Origin: Atriophallophorus winterbourni
Taxonomy: Eukaryota > Platyhelminthes > Trematoda > Plagiorchiida > Microphallidae
Assembly: GCA_013407085.1 (NCBI GenBank)
Contig: JACCGJ010003016.1
Coordinates: 1-64,000 of the forward strand
Reading direction: 5' to 3'
Length of the DNA stretch: 64,000 nt
Shown: positions 1 through 10,955 of the stretch, one piece after another
Layout of the letters: each line of letters starts with the position of its first letter
Position numbering within the stretch: the first letter of the stretch is position 1
Position numbers and translations under genes: made by a program
The notes under the pieces: model-generated
The model's input: the letters and a program-made list of their open reading frames with translations, nothing else
Databases searched by the model: none
Told to the model about the DNA's origin: nothing

Positions 1-2
1 TG

Positions 3-806
3 AAAGGCTTTGTAGGCAGTAAGGATCATGTCTTCTGTGCGTAGTGTGAAATGTTCAATGAATGGTGCGGTAAGATTCAAGTCAACAGAAGTTTCTTTTA
101 TACTTTTCCTCAACTCGATATTTCCGCTTTTGTTATGAGTGTCATTTGTACCAAATACCGTTTCGCGTGATCTCCACATTATTTCAGCGCTCAGTTTCAC
201 AACGTTTTCAATGATTTCGTTATACAAATTTTGTAAGATTTTGTCATATTCTTGTACTTTCGTTAGTTGATTATCCCTTTCAATTTTACGAAACAATACG
301 GCACCAGCAATCGTATAGGCAACCACCAAGAGACAAAGCCCAACATGTGAGAAAAAGAATGCGACAAATTTCTTGCAATAGCCGCGTAATCTGGTGGCAC
401 CGGACCTTCTCGAAATTCTCTGAGCGTCGAGGCGATCTGTAGTGCTCGATTCGTTCAATGATAATATGGTAAACGATACTTCCGGTTGCAATGTTTTGGC
501 TGGTTTTACACCGCAATAACACGGACAACAACACGTAGAAGCAGCTTTGATTTTAACTGTGTCGTGCTTTCTCCGAGTTTCCGCTGAATCACCTGGAATG
601 TTCTGCTCAAATTTTGTCGGGAACCGCGGTTCATCATCAAATTTCAGAATTCTTTTACCTTTCATTTGGACAGATTTTGGTTTATCTGTCACTTTGTTTA
701 TATTCACTGCATCTGTTGACTTTACGGCCATTTGTTCGTTTACGTTTCTGTAAAATCTTGGAAGAGTTGAATTTTCTTTTCGAACAGTTGTATACGGGTT
801 TGGCAT
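3..806 (-). CDS. Probable two-pore-domain potassium channel, N-terminal coding exon (partial)
   Basis: The minus strand is open from 848 to the left edge. Translation from the ATG at 806-804 gives 268 residues without a stop. Residues 1-145 are polar and basic with a Cys cluster (TCCCPCYCG, 91-99). Residues 148-173 form one hydrophobic helix (core SHVGLCLLVVAYTIAGAVLF), closely resembling TM1 of invertebrate TWIK/KCNK channels, which conduct background potassium current at the plasma membrane. After it come a charged stretch and three N-glycosylation sequons (NDT, NKS, NLT at 221-246), as expected for the extracellular cap before pore loop 1. Pore loops and TM2-4 must lie left of the window. 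A 3' splice site (TTTACAG) on the minus strand puts the exon's 5' edge near 839, leaving about 33 nt of 5'UTR before the ATG. The family call rests on TM1 and layout only. Confidence 0.68.
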   Translation of the reverse strand, partial: MPNPYTTVRKENSTLPRFYRNVNEQMAVKSTDAVNINKVTDKPKSVQMKGKRILKFDDEPRFPTKFEQNIPGDSAETRRKHDTVKIKAASTCCCPCYCGVKPAKTLQPEVSFTILSLNESSTTDRLDAQRISRRSGATRLRGYCKKFVAFFFSHVGLCLLVVAYTIAGAVLFRKIERDNQLTKVQEYDKILQNLYNEIIENVVKLSAEIMWRSRETVFGTNDTHNKSGNIELRKSIKETSVDLNLTAPFIEHFTLRTEDMILTAYKAF

Positions 807-848
807 TTTGTCCTGATTCGTTTTATTTTTGTAACATCTCTGTAAATA

Positions 849-2232
849 TTAGACTGTTCAGTTCACTGAGGAAAAATCTCTTATTCGAAATTTCATTCGC
901 CAAGTTCTTTTCTGATTGGCTAGTGTGCCCTCGGGAATTCTTATTTATCCATTCCAGTGAAATTCGACGTTAATAAAGTTAGTTAAAGAGATGAGATCTT
1001 TTGCCTAATTCAAATAAATCAGTTTGTGTTTCTCAAAATAGCAAGATCAGTTCTTTTCAAAATATAAATGGAACATTTGCATGAATTAAAAATTTTCAAA
1101 GCATCTAAATATTTATTGAGTTGTTTCATGATTTTTTAGTGTGAACTATGTTCCTGCAGAGATTTGCATGATTTAGCTTCTATACCGAATATCTGGCATT
1201 GTGTTTCGAAACGACCCCATTTGCTATCATCACATGATCAGAATAAAAAAGTATTAAACCGTTTTGAGATTTCCATTTCCACCGATCAGCAATATATTTT
1301 TGAAATATGCTTCCACCATGATTATGATCGCTTTTTAATAGTCCATTATATTCTGTCGAGGCAATCTTTTCAACTAGTAACCACTAAGTGCATCGAAACT
1401 TTCCTTTCGGTAGATGAACTATGAATGTATACCATTCTAATTTCCTCGAAAAGTCAGTTGACAGAATTTCATGTACAGCAGATATCAAATAAAATATAGA
1501 CTGAAGTCATATTTTAAGTACAAAAATAATCATAATATATGCAAAGCACGCATATTCCGCTCGTACTACCCTTATCTGATGAGTGCAGACAGCACAAAAC
1601 CGGTCTTGGAGTGTTTTTGTGTAATGGGAATGTATGCAAATGAGCACTTTAAATTATATTTTATTCACTTTCATGTATGCTCAATCATTATGAATTGATG
1701 AGATATTTTTAGATTTTGTCTTTTGTATTTCGAAGTCTAATAATCCTTTTGCAAGAGTATCTGTTATGAATTATCTAAAACAAGCCATCTCCCGAAGATG
1801 CGTAAAGTGCCTTTTAATAAAGAGGACTTTTGAAGACGTAAGTAAATACATCTTAAAAAAATAAACATCAGGAAATTCATTTCACTGAATGATAAAACTT
1901 TCTCCATTTAAGGGGCTCGGTAACTATCTCTTCATAAGGATGAACCCGGATTTTTAAGGATAACGCTGCAAACGAATGAATCGATGGAGAATTGGCTGTG
2001 GTGTTACTCTTTATTATCTCAATAACCTCAAATGTCGATCAATATGCAATACAAAATATACCCTCTAATATACGCTTTTGAGTGCTTTGACGTTGATACC
2101 TGTTGAAGTTTGTATTTGTGGTGCGGTCTACCGATCCTCTTCGTCTACGGAATTGTAGAATGAAAAGTTGATCCAAAGGCTTCAGCGCTTGACACGCATC
2201 AAGCAAGCAACAATACATGTTATGGGTAGTTT
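849..2232. other. Intergenic, no gene seen
   Basis: AT-rich DNA upstream of the channel exon and downstream of the LTR element. Short open frames at 1164-1424 and 1471-1698 show no recognisable domain. The only structured item is a worn family A hammerhead repeat near 1550-1665. Confidence 0.6.
1550..1665 (+). repeat. Family A hammerhead SINE-like repeat, 5'/3' truncated
   Basis: Contains the family A core: CTGATGA, a GTGC/GCAC stem II and the CCGGTC stem III and cleavage triplet, followed by the usual ATGCAAATGAGC tail. The GAAA of the core reads AAAA, so the invariant G12 is lost and the ribozyme should be inactive. Confidence 0.75.
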
Positions 2233-2586
2233 TGTTGCGGATAAGCCGAGCGTTATGGAAATAAGAATTGTTCTAAGTGTTGTGAATTATTATAAGTGTA
2301 TGAAATTATGTATAAATATATATAATTATATTTATGCAAGGAAAGAATACACTGAGTATCAACAACAGACTTACGAAATCCTTGTGTGGTCCACTCTGAT
2401 TATTGCTAACAATGTAATTGACCCGTGTTATTTCTTCAGCGTGATAATTGCTCGTCGAAGATGGAACAAGCAGTGAATTACCGAGAAGGGAAGAAATATT
2501 CTGGGTGAGTAATCTAAAACAATTAAATAGTGGTTCGACACCACGTAAGTTATCAGACGTTCACGCTGTAGGAAGCGCAAGTGTGT
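2233..2586 (-). repeat. 3' LTR of the gypsy element
   Basis: Matches 6686-7039 along its whole length with about seven substitutions. It includes the shared blocks GGTTCGACACCACGTAAG and GAAGATGGAACAAGCAGTG (plus strand) and a TATATA-rich patch that may hold the promoter in element orientation. Confidence 0.93.
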
Positions 2587-2607
2587 GTAAGCATGCTCGA
2601 CATCCAT

Positions 2608-5600
2608 CTACGGTGTGTACCGACGGGGTCTTGCCACGGTACGGCCAGTGCGTGTGCGCGGGGTGTCCGTGTCGTCGGTTGTCACCGCTGTCCGTGAATG
2701 CAGGGGGTTTTCCATCATGGGTTGTGTTGCTGGCGTGGACGGGGGTGAAATGCTCAAGTCCTCGCGCATCGGCTGCGTATCTGGAGTCGACAAAAGGGGA
2801 GACGAGGGAAAAGAAACAAAGGGGACTGGCTGTGAAGGAATAGTCACAGACGTAGGGGTTCCTCGGTCTGTATTCGATTCCATGTACGCGGGCTTCAATC
2901 GGTCGATGCTGACTGAATCCGGGCAGCCGTTGCGTTCAATTACGAAGTACTTGGCACTGCGGGAGATGACTTTGAATGGGCCGTCGTATGGTGCTTCAAG
3001 GGGCCGTTTTACACGGTCTACGCGCGTGAATACGTACGGGCACGACAGAAGATAATTGTCGACGTGACTTGTACGAGAAGTTACACGGGTAGGCGGAGCA
3101 CGTATTTCTCGCATGAAGGCTCGGAGCCGGGAGACATACGGAGCTGTTTCAATCGCAGTCAGGGGTGTGGAGTCGGTCAGCAGTTCGGCAGGGAGTCGCA
3201 GAGTTGTTCCGTAAACCATATCGGCTAATGTGCAACCGATGTCCTCTTTTGCGGTATTGCGGATGCCGAGCAGAACCAGTGGTAGTTTGTCAACCCAGGA
3301 TGCGCTGGATTCGGTGGCGACGAGCACAGCCTTCAATTGACGATGGAATCGTTCAACGAGGCCGTTCGCGGCTGGATGGTAAGCCGTCGTCCGAAAATGT
3401 TCGCATCCCAGTAGACGATTCAGTTCTGCGAAGAGGTGGGACGTGAACTGGGCTCCACGGTCTGTTGTGATCTGGGACGGGACACCGTAATTCGCGACCC
3501 AACCAGAGACGAAGGTGCGAGCTACGGTTTCCGCAGATGTATCCACTAGTGGGCACGCTTGGGGCCAGCGTGTGAATCTATCGATGCACGTCAAAAGATG
3601 AGTGCACCCACGGGATGAGGGTAATGGTCCAACAAGATCAATATGTACATGCCGAAAGCGTCCATCTAGAAGTGGGAATTTTCCAGGGATAGAGCGGGTA
3701 TGGCGATGTACCTTACTACGTTGGCAGGCAAGACACTGTTGTGCCCAACAACGAATGTCGTTCCGCATGCCATGCCAAACATAGCGGTCTGTGATGAGTT
3801 TAGTGGTTGCGCGTTTGCTCGGGTGGGATATTCCGTGCAGGTGCTCGAAAATCCGTCGTCTGTAATCCTTTGGTACAAAGGGACGTGGATTGCCTGTCGA
3901 TGTATCACAATGGATACGTACTCGACTGCCTGGCACTGGTAAGAGAGCAAACTGCAGTGAAGCTTCAGAAGTGATTTTTGAAAATTCCGGGTCGTATTCT
4001 TGCAGGGCGGCGATTTCCTCTAAATCAATCTTCGCGATCTGGGAAATAGATGCGCGTGATAGAGCATCTGCCTCGACGTTGCTGGGTCCCTCGATGTACC
4101 TTACGTCAGTGGTGAACTGCGCGAGGTAGTCCAAGTGCGAGTTTTCCGAGGCGAGTAGCGGTCGGCGGCAGCGCTGAAGGCGTGGATCAAGGGCTTGTGG
4201 TCCGTGTAGATGGTGAATTGACGTCCTTCCAGGATGTGTCGAAAGTGCTTTACTGCGAGGTACATCGCAAGTAGTTCTCGGCTGAAGGTAGAATACCTGG
4301 TTTGAGCCGGTTGCAGCTTTCGTGAAAAGAAGGAGAGTGGTGCGCACTCGTCGTCAATGACTTGTTGTAGAACGGCACCAACAGCAACTTGAGAAGCGTC
4401 TGTTTTGAGCACGAGCTTCACTCTGCTGTCCGTGGAGATATGAGCCAGCGAAGTGAGTGTGCTGAGGGATGCTTTGAATAATTGGAACGCGGCGATAGCT
4501 TCCGTTGTCATGTTGAACTTCTTTGGATTTCCCCGCAAAAGATCAGTTAACGGTCTGCATTTGTCCGCGCAATTTGGTATGAATCTGCCGTAGAAGTTAA
4601 TGAATCCAAGGAATCGACGTAGCTGGCGAAGAGACGTTGGAGTTGGGTAGTCTTCAATCGCCGAATTTTCTGCGGAATGGCAGTGATTCCACGAGAATCG
4701 ATTGTGTGTCCAAGGATTTCTAGGGCTGGTCGGCCGAATTGGCATTTGGCCGGGTTGATTACGACGTTGTATTCCTGAAGACGTTGAAAAACCAGTCGAA
4801 GGTGATCCATATGCTGCTCGTGGCTTTCACTAGCGACAAGAATATCATCGATGTAGTGAAGGTGAATGGCAGACCTCGCATGACTTGATCGATGAAGCGC
4901 TGGAAAGTTTGAGCGGCGTTTCTGAGTCCAAACGGCATGCGAAGGAACTCGTAGAGACCGAAAGGTGTAGTGACAGCAGTCTATGGAACGTCGGCGTCTA
5001 CTACTGGGATTTGATGATAGGCGCGAACAAGATCGATTTTGGAAAAAATCTTCTTGCCGCAGGCGCTCAGGGAGAAATCCTGGATGTGAGGTATGGGATA
5101 CCTGTCAGGCACTGTGAGCTTGTTGAGGCCTCTGTAGTCACCACATGGTCTCCAGTCGCCTGATTTTTTTAAAACCATATGTAGAGGCGATGACCATGGG
5201 CTATTAGAGGGTCTAATTATCCCAAGTTGTAGCAGTTGCTCGAACTCCGCTTTGGCAGCGGTGAGCTTGTCAGGGGACAATCGTCGCGGTCTTGCGTTCG
5301 TCGGCGGGCCGGTCGTGAGGATGTGGTGAGCAATCCCGTGTTGGATGTCTGGCGTGCAGCGCGATGGCTGGCTGATAGCCGGGTAGTCTTGAAGCAGCAT
5401 TGCAAACTTGTCGTCTGGTAGGGCGAGTTTCAGTCCGATCGAATTGATCGATGTCGCTTTTCCTGTGACGCGTACTGCGGATTTGTTGTCCAACAGTTGT
5501 TTGCGCTGAACGTCGACTACTAGCCCGAACTCTGTTAAAAAGTCGGCTCCGATGATCGGCTGACGAACGTCGGCGACGATGAATGTCCATGGAAGATTTC

Positions 5601-5843
5601 TGCCCAAACCAAGGTTTGGCAGAAGGAGCCGCTGGCCATACGTTTTGATGCGTGTGCCGTTAGCCGCTTGTAGATTGACGCCAGTTGGGTCCATGCGGGT
5701 GCTTGCACTATGAGGTGGAATGACACTCACCTCCGCTCCTGTGTCAATTAGGAAACGTAGACCTGTTGGGGAATCATCAATATAGAATAGGCGACTTACG
5801 GTGTGGCCAGCTGCAGCCGTCGCGATTACTGGCTGGCCTGCTC
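2608..5843 (-). pseudogene. pol: gypsy pol: protease, reverse transcriptase, RNase H, integrase (broken)
   Basis: The domains lie in order. The aspartic protease has a [10 protein letters not shown] motif near 5720. The reverse transcriptase has a [11 protein letters not shown] block and the catalytic YIDD at 4841-4855. RNase H has TDASQ and YTDHK. The integrase has a zinc-binding HHCC region followed by the D,D,E triad (HIDLVGPL, TTDRGAQF, GLVERFH), intact in the uninterrupted frame 2608-4130. Four lesions are visible: an in-frame TAG at 4981-4983 in the reverse transcriptase, and one-base deletions near 4855 (just before YIDD), 4663 (RT thumb/connection) and 4147 (RNase H). Pol overlaps the end of gag in the -1 frame, so a Gag-Pol fusion would need a frameshift at 5844-5850. 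The short insertion-free decay fits the low LTR divergence. Confidence 0.93.
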
Positions 5844-6638
5844 TTTTCCCGCTTTAGCTTGACTGGCGTTGGGGAAGGAACAGGGCTGCACACAGTGCCT
5901 GGCGTTAGCACCAAACTGTTTATGGTACTTGCAGAAGCCTGTGTTGGCAGCCTGGCGCGAAGCGTTTGCGCGGTTGTTTTGGGGACGACGTTTTTGCTGT
6001 TGAGGTTTACGCTGTTGATACGTCGTCTGTATTGACAGTGTAAGACGTTCGATTGCGTCCTCGATTCGAGCGAAACGTTGGTCCGTTGGGGCTTGTGGCG
6101 TGTCTTCGGTCACCACATGTACTTGGGCATTGCTTGTTTGACACTCGTGTACCTTGTCGGCGGCGAGTGCTAATTTCTCCAATGATGCTTCGCTTTCTTG
6201 TAAGGATACGAAAGACCTCGTGTGAGCAGGCAGGCACTTGATCCATAAGTGCATTAGCACAGCGTCACTGACATTGTTGCCGCCTGCGAGCGTGCGCATA
6301 TGCCGCAACAGTTGCGAAGGTTTTCGATCGCCCAACTCCGTTATCTGGAGAAGTTGTTGCATGCGAGCTGCGTTGGACGTGCTGAAGCGTTGTAGAATGG
6401 CAGCCTTCAGTTTGTCGTAGGGATGATCTAATGGTTTCGGATCCAAGACGTCGATCACTTCGGATGCAACCTCCGTAGGAAGGTTGGCGGTGACCTTAGC
6501 GAACTTCATGTCTTGTGATTTGATACGATAGCTCTGGAACTGAGCTTCGACCATAACAAACCACACTCTCGGGTTTGACATCCCGAAAGTTGGCAATCTG
6601 ACATTATAGTTAATGGCGGCGTCGTCGCCGGAAGATAT
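5826..6638 (-). pseudogene. gag: gypsy gag with CHCC zinc knuckle, start codon apparently lost
   Basis: About 270 residues of capsid-nucleocapsid polyprotein. The capsid-type region carries LPTFGMSNPRVWF, LPTEVASEV and LGDRKPSQLLRHMRTLAG, typical of arthropod and trematode gypsy Gags. A Gln/Arg-rich linker leads to the knuckle C-x2-H-x9-C-x3-C (CKYH...CVQPC), close to the stop at 5826-5828. The frame is open from inside the primer-binding site (GTG at 6680-6678), but the first ATG lies 33 codons in, inside the capsid. An ATA at 6638-6636, just before SSGDD, sits where a start would be expected, so the original ATG was probably mutated; this is inference. Confidence 0.88.
5844..5850 (-). promoter_or_regulatory. 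Likely -1 ribosomal frameshift site between gag and pol
   Basis: The minus strand reads G GGA AAA in the gag frame, a heptamer of the canonical X-XXY-YYZ type, 15 nt before the gag stop codon. Slipping back one base enters the open pol frame that runs into the protease DTGA motif. A downstream stimulatory structure was not assessed. Confidence 0.6.
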
Positions 6639-6671
6639 AATGAATACAAAATGAAGGGAAAAAATTAAAAA

Positions 6672-6682
6672 CGGGCTCACCA
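6672..6682 (-). other. Primer-binding site
   Basis: The minus strand just inside the 5' LTR reads TGGTGAGCCCG, starting with the TGG that pairs with a tRNA CCA end, three bases from the LTR. CsRn1-clade elements are known to use tRNA-Trp; I could not confirm the tRNA identity from memory. Confidence 0.55.
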
Positions 6683-6685
6683 GTT

Positions 6686-7039
6686 TGTAGCGGATAAGCC
6701 GAGCGTTATGAAAATAAGAATTGTTCTAAGTGTTGTGAATTATTATATGTGTATGAAATTATGTATAAATATATATAGTTATATTTATGCAAGGAAAGAA
6801 TACACTGAGTATCAACAACAGACTTACGAAATCCTTGTGTGGTCCACTCTGATTATTGCTAACAATGTAATTGACCCGTGTTATTTCTTCAGCGTGATAA
6901 TTGCTCGTCGAAGATGGAACAAGCAGTGAATTACCGAGAAGGGAAGAAATATTCTGGGTGAGTAATCTAAAACAATTAAATAGTGGTTCGACACCACGTA
7001 AGTTATCAGACGTTCGCGCTGTAAGAAGCGCAAATGTGT
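6686..7039 (-). repeat. 5' LTR of the gypsy element
   Basis: Same 354-bp sequence as 2233-2586, about 2% diverged. In element orientation this is the promoter-bearing LTR; its A/T-rich patch near 6765-6785 could hold the TATA box. Confidence 0.93.
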
Positions 7040-8337
7040 TCAGTTGATTTAAACAAAACGACACACGGCATTATGATGGAAAACGTTTATGGAAATAAAC
7101 TTACTTTTGGAATTATTGAGGAATTATATCAATTGGGAATAATTCCTGCAGTTTCAACTTACCTAACCTTTATCTCAGGGATGATCTCTCCCCACACACG
7201 CACGAAAACAGTTTTATAATGGTATTCGATTAAGTCCCCTTATACATACATGTCCAATAATGCACTCAGAAAAGAGACTCTGAACCGTTTTGGATTTAGT
7301 TTCAACATCAGATAAACAATCTTTTAAAACGATGGTATTCCGGGCTCCGCTATGTCACAGTGAACATTCAGTAATTGTGTTCGACTCTATATGCAGTAGT
7401 CATCAATCTTTCAATCAGAATGGAGTGGTCGACAGAGTAGACAAATTGGTATTTATCGAAGCACTCATGTAGTTTCAGCATTGACTTGCAGTAAAACAAT
7501 TTTGCAGCCTCGTTGACTCTGAACATTTGCAGATCGTTCCTGAAACAAACAAGCATTAGTTTCGCTTTGTTTTTAGCAGCAGAACGCAAAAGTGGATAGC
7601 CTTGAGTTGAACAGAGTAGAAGCTTCATGACTCGCTATTAACGTTACCAAACTAATGAACCTTAACCTTACGAAGAAATATGCGGTAGTTATCAAGACTC
7701 CTTGGATGTGTGAAAGATATCGACATATTTTATACAACTTATCATAGAGCGAGAAAGTTAGTGATGTGTCTTCGCAATGTTTTGTACACTGGAAGATCGC
7801 GGCGCCTGAGTTTAGGTGAACTTAATTAAAGGAGGATAGGTTGCAATATTATTCATACACATAAAATTGTGTCAGCCGATGGACACCTACCAAGGCACTT
7901 GCTTCAAGTGTGTGGTAGCAAATGTGACACGTGGACATACCCTAACACTCTACATCCCATTTTATACCAGTGCCATTGTATCACCATGCAAGCTAAATTT
8001 TTCATCAATTTCTTACCACGACATGTGGTGAACCCATCGTAATTGACTATATTTAAAGTGAAGTTCGACGTACATCTACAAACGAACATCATTCGTGTGT
8101 CGTATATCCAATATACTAGTTACATAAAAATATTTTTTACATTTAAATTATTACTGTCCTCCTGTACATATCTAAATTGTTCGTATTTTAAACATAAATC
8201 TTTGAATCATTGAAATCCTTTAAGATATATTTTTCCTTATTGCAAATTTAATTAACACATTTTATGTTCAATATATCGTGTTAGGATATAAAATGTACTT
8301 TATTAATGTAGGCGCAATTTTTTGCAAATACAATATA
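7040..8337. other. Intergenic; unassigned 86-codon minus-strand frame at 7368-7628
   Basis: No recognised gene. The minus-strand frame at 7368-7628 is less AT-biased than its surroundings and encodes a Cys/Leu/Lys-rich peptide (contains KLHECFDKYQFVYSVDHS). It shows no known domain and no good splice sites; it may be a transposon or gene relic. Confidence 0.4.
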
Positions 8338-10202
8338 TGGAAAATTTTGATTAATAACATTCTTGGCCTTTTTCGGTCGATGTCGGCCATGGATGTTCAT
8401 CACAATCACATGATTTTTCATGCTCGATGGCATTTCGAATGAATAAACAGGATGATTCGAGAGGAACAATCTCTCCCGCAGCGCTCGCAGCAACAGGCAA
8501 TACTCGGTTGATCGGCGTAAGTTGCGCGCCGGTGGAGTGATCTGCTTTCAACAGCCAAGAACTCTACCTGCTGCTCCCCAGCTTGATGACGACACTTTAC
8601 ACAATGCCTCCAAATTAAGCGGTCAAGAGAAAGTTTTTCACAGCTCGTAAGGTCAATGCCTATAGCCTTCATATCTATTTTGCAAACGTATTTGTACCAC
8701 ATGTGCGGTCTCCCCAATGGTCGACTTTCTGATTTCAACTCAACATAGTGTAGACCTTTCAGAATACAACCATTCTCATTTTTATAGACGAGACCAGCCC
8801 ACCGCAGGCGCCCTTTTGAAGTAGGGAAAATGGGCTCTGTATACCAGCTTTTGAATTTACTTCGGCATTAGTCACTTTGCCCATGCACGATATGCTCAAG
8901 ATACGACGGATAATCCGAATCATTTAGCGTCAGTTCGTGTCTTGCACGGATTGTCCTGGTTTCACTGCCTTACAGTAAAGCATTAAGTACGAACGCGCTG
9001 TATACCATCATCTTTGTCTTTACAGTCGACATGCAGTTGCTTCAGACACGAGAGTTCAATCGGGACGAAATGACAGCTGCTATGCTAATCCGCTTATCAA
9101 TTAGCGAAAGGTTATCTTCAATGGTTGAACCGAGATGTGTTGAATGATGTTCTGATTCAGCTGACAGCTTCCAAACGCAATGATTGGAGGCGATACAATC
9201 CAATGACCATGGACTTTGGTCATACTCACACTGATGTTATCCCAAAGCCATGGCATGCCTACGAAAAAACAGTTCATTAGCGTCTGGATTTGTTCTAGGG
9301 TGTGAGCACTAAAGGCTGCGTCGTTGGCAAACAGCAGGTCACGGATTAGCACATCCCGTGCCTTGGTTTGTGCTCTCAACCCGTTCAGGTTGAAAAGCTT
9401 GCCATCACTTCGCGTACGTAGGTAAATGCCTTCAGATATCGTCCTAAATGCCTTCTTCACAATCACATCAAAAAATGTTGAAAAGCTTGGGAGCAAGAAT
9501 ACATCCATGTTTGACGCCTCGGCTAATTTATAGGGGTTCTGAACTGCAACAATCAAAATGGACTGAGCCATTCATGCCAGAGCAGAACGATATAATGAGT
9601 TTGTGAAATCTTACTGGCATCCTACCAGATCAAACACTTTGAAAAGACCCTCGCTGATGACGTAGTGAAATGCCTCTGTTAAATCAATAAAAACAGCGTA
9701 AACTTTTTTTCCAAGTTGTCTGAGGGAGAAGATCATGCCATGTCATCCCCTGCGGAAGTCACATCAAAATTCGGAGTAAAATCTATCAGCTAAAATTTGT
9801 AGCCGTATCTGTAAGACTTCAGCAAACAATTTGCCTACAACATGCAGAAGGTTGATTCCTCTGTGATGTTTGCAGTCGCCTCTATCACCCTTATTCTTAA
9901 ATAGCGCGATGATATTCGTGTCTCGCATCTCTTATGGGACACATGGCTCCTGCCAGCATTGAGAAAGCAAATGTTGAAGAAGCTGTAATAATTCTGTTCT
10001 ACAGCATTTGAAGCGCTAATGTGGAATTCCGTTGTCACCAGGGGCTTCCCATTTGCTAAGCGATCGATTGTTTTATTTAGCTCATCAAGAGTAGCGGGAG
10101 GATCTAGATGTTCAATGGTTGGCAACCGCTCAACATTTACAAGTACATGTGGTAAAACCGTACTGTCCCTAGAGTAGAGAGAAGAGAAGTGCTCTACCCA
10201 TC

Positions 10203-10542
10203 GTATTCTGGTGCTCACATCCCCATCCCTTACACACCACTACCGGTTTCAGGCTGTTTGCCATCGTCATGTGGAGACAGTAAGATCAGGTTCAGTGAGC
10301 CTTGAAACAGTGAAAAAAGCGGTAAACAAAGTTAAATTTGTATGCCACTGTTATATAGGGTTCTTACAAAGAACCACGATGTTCAAATACAGAATCACTA
10401 AGTGATTCCTGGCCAAGCGCTCGAGGCGCATATAAAAGACCAATGTATTCTGGTGCTCACATCCCCATCCCTTACACACCACTACCGGTTTCAGGCTGTT
10501 TGCCATCGTCAGGTGGAGACAGTATGATCAGGTTCAGTGAGA
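10203..10542 (-). repeat. Family B hammerhead repeat, tandem dimer with target-site duplication
   Basis: One 242-bp unit (10209-10450) is followed by a partial second unit (10451-10540), both starting TGGTGCTCACATCCCCATCC on the plus strand. The insert interrupts LINE-1f and is flanked by CTCTACCCATC at 10192-10202 and 10543-10553, an 11-bp target-site duplication. On the minus strand the order is hammerhead, body, hammerhead. The body holds GAATCAC-TTA-GTGATTC, a perfect hairpin seen in other B copies. Confidence 0.88.
10479..10516 (-). ncRNA. Hammerhead ribozyme, family B (core intact)
   Basis: The minus strand carries stem I CCAC, core CUGACGA, stem II GGC/GCC with a U-U closing mismatch, GAAA, palindromic stem III ACCGGU, cleavage triplet GUA, then GUGG pairing back to CCAC. 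Predicted cleavage is between 10483 and 10482. The sister copy at 10209-10303 has AUGACGA instead of CUGACGA (C3 lost). Confidence 0.65.
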
Positions 10543-10955
10543 CTCTACCCATCCTTCCATCGGCTGAATTGGTTGGAGTTGATTTGTTGAACTCGATTGT
10601 GAATGCTTATGCAAATCGCACAGCTAGATTAGGTTTTCACATGGAAGTGACGTCTATCCTTGGCTCAGCAGAATATTTGGTGCGGTGAAATCTAGACTGG
10701 GGAAAAATCATGTTTGCACAAACCAGTGAATGGTCAGTGTCGCAGTCTGCGGTTTGATATGAACCGGTAATGAGTACGCTTCCTATATTAGTGTGCCTAA
10801 TAAGAATAAGATCATGTTCAGATGGTGTTCGCCGAGCTTTTGTAGTTGTTTTTGGACGTCAGGTCATCAAGCTAGATGACATCATCAGCGGAACGTTTTT
10901 CGAAGAATAAGATCAAACTGATACCAATGCATAGTCCAAGGATGTTTTCAAGAGA

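Larger units (their letters stand above)
2233..7039 (-). mobile_element. Ty3/gypsy LTR retrotransposon, CsRn1-like clade, recent insertion
   Basis: A complete-length element on the minus strand: 5' LTR (6686-7039), primer-binding site, gag, pol (protease, reverse transcriptase, RNase H, integrase), 3' LTR (2233-2586). The LTRs are each 354 bp and I count about seven differences (roughly 2%), so the insertion is recent. Gag carries a Cys-His-Cys-Cys knuckle instead of the usual CCHC, a hallmark of the CsRn1 clade first described in trematodes. Pol has one in-frame stop and three single-base deletions, so as assembled the copy is not autonomous. Outer LTR ends were placed by comparing the two LTRs; no convincing target-site duplication was found. 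Confidence 0.93.

Noticed and set aside
614..973. 119-codon plus-strand frame
   Set aside because: Shadow of the minus-strand channel exon; it begins at TTG and lacks any domain.
2448..3446. Plus-strand frames over the gypsy element
   Set aside because: Antisense shadows of integrase; composition reflects the minus-strand coding.
10209..10303. Active hammerhead in the first unit of the dimer
   Set aside because: Core C3 is replaced by A, so activity is not expected.
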